This document shows, one piece after another, positions 56,434 through 64,000 of a stretch of DNA of 64,000 nt. How positions within the stretch are numbered: the first letter of the stretch is position 1; every line of letters begins with the position of its first letter. The stretch spans positions 104,743,478-104,807,477 of the forward strand of contig CM066738.1 of the NCBI GenBank assembly GCA_033961575.1, given 5' to 3'. Made by a program: the position numbers and the translations under genes. This DNA comes from Aselliscus stoliczkanus (lineage: Eukaryota > Chordata > Mammalia > Chiroptera > Hipposideridae). Below the pieces are notes generated by a model. It ran no database searches and had not been told where the DNA came from. It saw only the letters and a program-made list of their open reading frames with translations.

Positions 56434-59400
56434 TTTGATTTTTGCATGTGTGAGCAGCAAATCTCAGGGAAGTCAATGACTAAACCAGGCAGTAAGCATC
56501 AAAGTGGGGAGTAAAAACTCCCACATCATATCCTTCTTCTATACCATGTTGCCTTTCATGAAATAATTTGCGGGTCATTTGAGGCTTTTGTGCCATTAAG
56601 TAAAAGGGGATAGGATCCTACCAGGAAAATAAATAATAGAAGATGTACTTTACCTGAATTATTAAAAGTAGATAAAGTGACTGAAGTACATAAAATTAAT
56701 GTGAAACTAAAGAAAATAAATGTGGGATAATCACTAGATTTAACAGCGTCATTATGTAACCTGAATTATTCTTTAAATACCTGCTTCTCAAAGGGTTCCT
56801 TTATCAGTTGTCTTCTCAGTCATTGCCTGTTTTAAATGTCTGAGAAAGATTTTAGAAATAATTTATTTTTAAAGCACTAATGTACAATGAAAATACCAAC
56901 CTCAAACACACACACACATCCACAAGACCCTTATATAATAGTAAAACACCATAACACATAACACATAATTAGAGTTGGAAACTATTCAATCACTTAAAAT
57001 ACAGGATTGTATTATTGTGCCATTAATTAAATGGTTCAGGCATGGCTGTTCAGGATTTGGCAGCCAATTGTGAATATTTGAAATCTGAGTTCATGGTATT
57101 CATTATCATGAGTGTTATCACAGGATTATATTTTATTTATATATAATTTGACCCTTAAGACAATTTGTAAGAGTGAATGAAGCTTACCCATCTTTTTTTT
57201 TTATTGGATAATATAAATTTCCATAAAGAATTCGAGTTGAATAACTGTCTATCTTAAAAACAGAATATATTTTTAATTCTTGTTAATCCTTGTAGATGTG
57301 TTACAAACATATTTGTAAAAATGATTTTTACCTATTTATATGGAAAGCACTCACAAACAATTGATATCAGAACATTCATAGCTGACCACATAGTTGTAAT
57401 TGACATGTTCTGTTCAATAGTAAAGATTTATGGTAGGACCAGACATCTGAGTAAGAAAGTAAATAAATTGTCAAACGTGAAACATTTTTTTATAATAAAA
57501 AAATTTTTCTCTTAGAATCTAATGTTTTGAAGAACTATAATCACATTAACCTCAATGTTAGACTTTTTTATTATGCAAATAAATTTTAAAATATCTATGC
57601 TTTCTGAAAAATAATAACTGTTACAGATCTCTAATTTTCTAGTGGCTGTCCCTACCAGCAATAGATATGAAGTGGGATTTTTGTATACTGGGATGAAGAC
57701 AGTAATATCAATTTTATTGTTGATTGTATAGATGGAATTTTCAGAAAAAAAAATGTTCTGCATTTATATCACAGCTTCATTTATTCTGTTATTACCAACC
57801 CATTTTAAACTACTTATGTTTATGTATCTAAGTTGAACTAATGTTAATTTACATCTATGTTACTTGTTACTGATGCTGTTAGCTAATATTTGAGCTTGCA
57901 AGGATAAATAATGAAGACAATTCTTAACTTATAAACTAAAAGTAAAATGGGTTAGGTTTTAAATTGTATTAGTCTTCTAACTCATTAATTTTCAAACTTC
58001 TCTCAGCTTGTCATCTTCAAATTTATGGAAATAACTTATCAAATTTAGGTTTCTTTGTTAGGAGCTATCTGATTTATATGGATTGTATGAACCCCATGAC
58101 AAGCATAATGGTCTTATCCTGGAAATAAGGTAGACTGGGAGTGACTTATGCTTACGGGATCATTACAAGAGACAGGAGCATACAGAAACATTATTGGTTC
58201 AAAATGCACAGACTCCGAGCATAATTTAATTTAAAACTTTCTGAATCCGTTTTCTTGACTAGAAAATGGAGGAAAAACAGTGAAATGTTTAAAGGAAGAA
58301 AATACAGGTTTTGAGAATGTTGGAAAAAATGAGGAAATTATTAAAACAATAATATTTTCAGTGATTAATTCTTTGGTAAAAACAGTGAATTCTCAGGATT
58401 ATTCTGACTCTTACAGTCAAGGATAAATTAAACATTGGGGTGAAAATTATTCATATATAGACAGGTTCTAAATTTAACTTTGTTGCTTACACTTTAAAAT
58501 GTTAGTATATTGACATCTCAGATATCACAGTATCATTTAGCTCCTGGAAAATCATAATATAGAAGTTGTTAAATCATTGGAAAAATATGAAGAAATGTTT
58601 ATATAAATAATTTTTATGGTGGCTTTTATTAAAACTGACTAATTTATTATATATTTAACATATATACTTCATTGTTTATTTTATATGAAATTTAATAACA
58701 ACCAATTCTCTTCAATATAGCCAAGAAATAAGATCTACGATTAGAGGTATAGAAACATAATTCTAAATTTTGGACACAGCTAATAGCCATACTTAATAAC
58801 TCTAAAATAATAAAGAAAATGGCATTAAAAATCCTTGTTCTATTTATCAGTGTTTGCGTAGTTAACATTTACTCCTAAATGAAAAATACATCTATGCTTA
58901 AAAATTCACATTATTACCTATGAATTTACCAAAATCTATGATAGTGAATATCTTACAGTAATTTAATTATGTGTGTTAGTTTATTGATAATGGCAAAGTT
59001 GAATGGATTAGGTATACTGTTCATTTTTTATTAAAATTTTTCAAGAAATGTTAAAGGAGTGATTATAGTTACTCATAATACCACCAAATTAAAATATTGA
59101 CTCTGGATTCTTTGAGCGCATTTATAAGCTATTGACATGTAATGGTTGAAGGACACATTGTGAGCTAAAATTTTTACTGAGTATTTGAAATGAAACCATG
59201 ACTCTGAGCCCGTAAATTTGCAGACACCAGCGTCTGTCCAAGTTCAGATGGGCTACTGGCCATGTTGTGTCCCAAAGCAGTAGATGCATGGTAAATTTTG
59301 GTGTAGGACTCCCTTATTGGGTATATGATGACTGACCAGTCCTGTACTGCAGGTTTAAAAACTTCTTTGTTAGAGAAAGAGAGCTGCACTAACGTTTGTG

Positions 59401-59504
59401 TCAGAGACCAAGCTACGGCTTTATCCCAGGTACATTCCATATGACCTGAAAGATGACATCAGCAGTTCTAGTGGTCTTGGAACAGTATGATTTCAACAGC
59501 TTCT
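56434..59504. other. Three kb of AT-rich sequence, no gene seen
   Basis: Contains a short (CA)n at 56907-56918 and many A/T runs. No frame, RNA gene or repeat supported. Confidence 0.45.
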
Positions 59505-59859
59505 GTCTTAGTCTGCTCATAATTTTGGGGTGGGGCAAGTCATGTGAGCCTTAAACAACAAACATTTATCTCTCACCATTCTAGAGGCTGGAAATTCTAA
59601 GCCCAAGGTGCCAGCAGGCTTGGCTACTCGTGAGAGCTCTCTTCCTGGCTTACAGACGATTGCCCCTTCTCTCTGTGTCTTCACATGGTGGAGAGAGAGC
59701 TTTGGTATCTCTTTCTCTTCTTATAAGGACACAAATCCCTTCCTAGGTGACCCTTATAATCTCATTTAAAACTAGTTACCATTCAAACATCCTACCTCCA
59801 AATATCAACACATTAACGCATCATGTGAATTTTGAGGGGACATAAACAGTCCATAACAG
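59505..59859 (-). mobile_element. MaLR-type LTR (MST/MLT1-like), antisense
   Basis: 'gtcttagtctgctcataatt', 'ctcaccattctagaggctgg', 'tctgtgtcttcacatggtgg', 'cttcttataaggacacaaat' and 'ttgaggggacataaacagtc' follow the reverse complement of the family. Its end 'cagtccataacag' is caught up in a 120-bp tandem duplication. Confidence 0.88.
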
Positions 59860-60083
59860 CTTCCATCAGTTGTTTACTTTAGCTGCAGGACTAATTTCAC
59901 AATGCCTCTTCTGGAGTAGCCATCTTTTCATAGGGTTTAGAATGCTCTAGCCGTGAGGCAGTGAAACAGTCCATAACAGCTTTCATCAGATGTCTACTTT
60001 AGCTGCAGGACTAATTTCACAATGCCTCTTCTGGAGTAGCCATCTTGTTATAGGGTTTAGAATGCTCTAACCGTGAGGCAGTA
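59844..60083. repeat. 120-bp tandem duplication over the LTR edge
   Basis: Two head-to-tail copies, 59844-59963 and 59964-60083, keep exactly a 120-bp period without gaps and differ at about 7 positions. The unit starts with the last bases of the MaLR LTR and continues into flank, so the duplication is younger than the LTR insertion. Confidence 0.95.
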
Positions 60084-63000
60084 AAACAAGACTGGTTGTT
60101 TGGTATAATGGTGTTCTCTCTGGGAGGCTTCTGGCAAGCTGAGGCGTTGGTGTTCATAATCTAGAGGGGAAAAAATAAATACACTTTTATTTTGGGGCCA
60201 AATTGGGAGAATATATTGATTTTGTTGGGTTAATCTTGCATTGTCCCTTTGAATACCAAATATTGGTGACAGGTAAATAAGGAAAAATATTAAAGACAGG
60301 TAAGTAAATAATATGTTTTACACAGAAATATGTTAGCACAGGAAAGAAACTAGGAGGAAACAGGGTGTTCTTTATGGATAAACTTTAAAGAATGTCATGG
60401 GAAGATTTGGGGGAAATTTGGATTGTAATACATACTAACACACAGAAATGGAGGTGGAGAGAGAGAAAAAGAGGAAAAAAGATAATAAAAATTCCATCTG
60501 CTGGATTATTATGGAATTCCATTCCCTGTTGTCTTTCTTTAAACGACTTCAGGAGAGATTTTAAGTATCTATCTTTAATTATAGGAGTTGTTACACTAAT
60601 GAATACTCAATTATAACTCTTTACTTGGATTAGCCCTCAAGATGCTTCAGCTTTTTTCAGGTAACTTATTCTGTGGGTTCTCACCTCCAACTTTGGACTT
60701 GTAGTCAAATGTCTATCTTTACCTCAAATTCAGCAGATTAATCCTGAGACTAGGGCACATGATTACTATTATTACCCAGGTATTAGCTGTTGTACCAAGA
60801 GACTGAGGTTATTTAGACACCAAATATGAGTGTAGACTATAATACAACAAAAATAGAGGAAAATGGAAGTCTCTGAGATAATGCTGTATTGTTTTCAAGC
60901 AATTTATTTTTATCAGAAGGTACATAGAGAGTTAAAATATATCCTATATAAGTTTATGAAAATGGAGGAAACTTAATAAATGCATGAACTTGCAAAGTAG
61001 GCATTAGTTTTCACCTACTGATTTCTGAAGGCATTTGAACTATTTTGGGATAGATGGGGAAAAGGAGTACTTAAACTAGTTCAAAGACATTTTCTTGCTC
61101 CATTGAAAGATGGCAGATCCCCTAGGGACTTAGTGCATATAATGGGACTTATAATCAAATCCAGCTGGGAATTATTGTTACGAGCTCAACCTAATAAAGA
61201 TTTGGAAGTTCTGCTAGAGGCTTAATACAATGAAGGCTTATGTCTTGTTTGAATCACGACAGTCCATAAATTGATTGGACTGCCCATCTCCATCTGGGAC
61301 TTATACCATTTGAAACACATGGTCTACAACATCATGGCAGTAGAGAAAAGAAGGATCGTAGGATCTTGATGATGCTTTTAAAAGACAGGCCTGGAAATGT
61401 TTTAAATTACTTTTGCTCAAATTCACTAGCCTGACTCAGTCACATGGCCTGAACCTAGCTAAAAGGGAGATGGGTCTACACAGAGTGGAGTAGTATGGAA
61501 AACACACGGCGGATAGGGAGATGATGCAAGAAAATCGAGTCTGTCACAAAGAGAATGACTGAGAGGGAAGAGAAAAGGGCCAATGGCTAAGTCTTGGTAC
61601 CTTTCATAAAGAGGTTACAGAGCAAAAGAGAACCAAGAAGACTGAGAAGTAGTTGACCAGTGAAGTAAAGGAAGAAGGATAATTGAAAGGGAAAGGAGTA
61701 AGGCTGAAGCCAAAACACCATGTTTAGTAAAGAATATAGGCTACCTGCACTGGTTTGGGTGGGGTTGGTCCCTCTGACAATATTTGAAGGATTTTGAGGT
61801 CCACCAGGGACCTGGGGATACTCAGTCATCAGTCTTCTGAATAGAATGTTTCTCCTTCTTCTTACTACTAGCACAACCTCAGGGCCACTCTGCTGAGTAC
61901 CTTTGGGGAGAATAGCACAAGGTTATTCATTGTTTTGTCTTCCCCTCAAAAAACAGAGAAATAAACAGATAGGTAAATGTATAGATATTTCATTTGAGGC
62001 ACTGCAGGTTTCACTCTTAATGAATTCTTTCTGTGTGTTATTTCTTCTGTCCCTGACTTCCAAAATGTCATACCTCACGCAGTAAGATTTTCTTTCATTG
62101 TGATGAGCTGTCTTCTTCCCCAGATCTTCTGAGCATCAACGCAGAACATGTTATCAGGTGCATGGCAGTCAGCCTGGCATTATTTACAGGGGCTTGTTTG
62201 TCAAAGTTCACAGCTTAGCGACATTTACTGTTACTCTTAACTTTCTCTGCAATGTTATGGTTGTAATTATTTGGTGTTATTCTGGGAGTTAATTGCCAGG
62301 AAACAAAATTAAGGGAGCATGTCTGATCATTTCCCTCCTCTGAGACTACTGAAAAAAGAATTGAAAAGAGGTGAGCCTTAATATCAATCCAGCATGGACC
62401 ATTTCTCTTGTCATTGGTCTCATTGAAGGAGCTCACTTCAGGAAAGTCACAAAGAGGTCAGAAGATTTTAAATTGCCAACTTAGATGTGCATTACAACTT
62501 CCAAGGACTTTCAACAACTTGGTATGGATATGCAGAAAATCGCCCATTTCTTGGCCTATCATTAAATTGCAGAAAAAGTTCTGGTTTTCCTTGTGCTAAT
62601 AGAACAGCTCTTGGAAGATTTAAATGAGGCCTTTTAGTAGTAATTACCATTATATGTTAAACTATTAGAAAAATGATTTAAATTATTTGAGATAATTGCA
62701 TGACATCATTGATAAAATTTAATCAAATGCTAATTCAAAATGAAGAATTTATGAAGTAAATGTTTGGATCATTAAGGCTGAGAGAGGATCACCTCAAACA
62801 GGATGTTAAATTCAGAAGGGTTTATGTCATCACTAGAATATCCATCATTGTGGGGTTATTCAGAGTTTACTGAGAAGCAGGGAAAAGTGCTATATCAGCT
62901 AATTTTCCTCTTTTAAGAGAGAGGATTGTTTTCTTACTGTCTAAAGTAGCATTCTCATGGAAAAGCTTCGCTCTGTTTTGTCTTGATCCTGACTCTACTT

Positions 63001-63504
63001 CCGTGGCAGAGGGTACCTTAGTTCCAAGAAGCTCCACACGGAGGGTGCTTGCCCACACTCAGCCTCTTCTTTCCCCTTCAGCTTCCGATCTAGCCTGAGC
63101 TTCTCTTAATAATGCTATGTTCATTTCACATTGAAATAGTTAGACAGGAAACCATTTGTCTTAATTGCTGAACCTCCAACAGATGTTTTGTTCATAGTGG
63201 CGAAGCATCCTCATCTAAACTATTGCTTTAAGATGGGAAAGCACTGCCTGGTGCTATCACTTGAATTGTTATGACTTTGAAAATGTTCACATTCTACTTT
63301 GAAGGGCAGAGGCACTTAAAATTAAGATGCCATTGTTTAATATTGTAATATCCTAAAAACACACAACTGATTTTTAAATGTTTTGCACCTTGATGTGTAC
63401 ACATATTGAATCACTACGGGGAAAAATTCTGCTAACATATGATGCAAAAATGTTGACACATTTTTTTGAGAACAGAATCACACCTTTTAAAATGAGTAAG
63501 ACTT
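60084..63504. other. Unique sequence, no gene supported
   Basis: Frames of up to 95 codons without domain. No repeat with visible ends apart from short A-rich runs. Confidence 0.45.
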
Positions 63505-63929
63505 GGGCCGGTCGAGTGGCGCGGTGGTTAAGCGGCCCCGGTTTGGTCCCACATATGAGGGCCCGTGACACTGCCCTCTACAGCTAAGATGGTGAACAAC
63601 AGCTCCACCTGGAGCTGGGCTGCTGTGAATCTCCGGGACGGCATAGCTGCAGCCCCTGCTGCAGTGGGCTGCCATAGGCTACAGTGAGTGGCCGGCAGCC
63701 GGCGAGAGCTGCCGAGAGCTGCGGTGAGTGACCATCCAGAGGCCAGCGACCAATCTGTCTCATCTGGGAAGAGCGCAATGAGGATACCAACATGGGCCAC
63801 TGAAGTGATGTCCTCCACAACTAGAGTGAAGAACAAAAGGACAGCAACTTGTCTGTTCCCTTTCCCCGATTCTCCAATGTTGTTCCACTCCCTCAATTCC
63901 CCAATAAAAATCTTAAAAAAAAAAAAAAA
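63505..63929 (+). mobile_element. Long tRNA-derived SINE, sense, head deletion
   Basis: It starts 'gggccggtcgagtggcgcgg' and has the B-box region, 'gacactgccctctacagcta', the long body and a poly(A) tail (63914-63930). The hairpin segment 'ctggcttgggaagccag' present in the other copies is missing: 'ttaagcg' joins directly to 'gccccgg'. No clear target-site duplication is seen. Frames of 69-138 codons across it on both strands are repeat sequence. Confidence 0.92.
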
Positions 63930-64000
63930 AGAATGATGTGCCAAATTATGTTTGCTTGTCCTGTTTCAAGGAAGACATCTATAAATGTAGTGGCAACTCT

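Noticed and set aside
63528..63944. 138-codon minus-strand open frame
   Set aside because: Antisense to the long SINE at 63505-63929.

Overview
The window is nuclear DNA from a placental mammal and holds no protein-coding gene I can support. It is AT-rich, CpG-poor and full of decayed, mammal-wide interspersed repeats (MIR, L2, MaLR LTRs, L1, DNA-transposon MITEs). The clearest lineage marker is a tRNA-derived SINE family with an 'agtggcgcggtggttaagcg' head and a GGCCGGCC-type end. It occurs in a short form of about 100 bp and a long form of about 440 bp. From memory this style of SINE and the recently active mariner-type MITEs fit a bat best, perhaps of the rhinolophoid/yinpterochiropteran group. 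That assignment is an inference I could not check by search.

Layout. 1-11.3 kb: a 131-bp TIR element, a probable decayed LINE (L1/HAL1-like, antisense) split by a long SINE, MIR and other old repeats, and one short SINE. 11.3-14.2 kb: the richest block. It has a 21-bp minisatellite, a probable LTR with TATA box and AGTAAA signal, a broken gamma-type retroviral env remnant on the minus strand, and a MaLR LTR. 14.2-30 kb: L2, MIR and MaLR remnants, three short SINEs, a 75-bp hairpin mariner MITE, and a (TG)n run. 30-41 kb: an L1 ORF2 fragment, a long SINE, MIRs, an L2 interrupted by a hAT-like element, a divergent SINE, and an old L1-type 3' region. 41-50 kb: an old repeat with a (TATC)n tail, then a nested L1-in-L1 insertion with both target-site duplications visible, and a short SINE. 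50-64 kb: mostly unique sequence with a small CpG cluster, a 304-bp TIR element, a MaLR LTR whose edge is inside a 120-bp tandem duplication, and a long SINE at the right end.

No genes here work together. The open reading frames are short, and the longer ones are either carried by repeats (SINEs, LTR, minisatellite) or are chance openings in biased sequence. The window is best read as intergenic or deep-intronic DNA. Its value lies in the transposon history: several insertions are datable relative to each other because their target-site duplications, nesting and deletions can be read directly.
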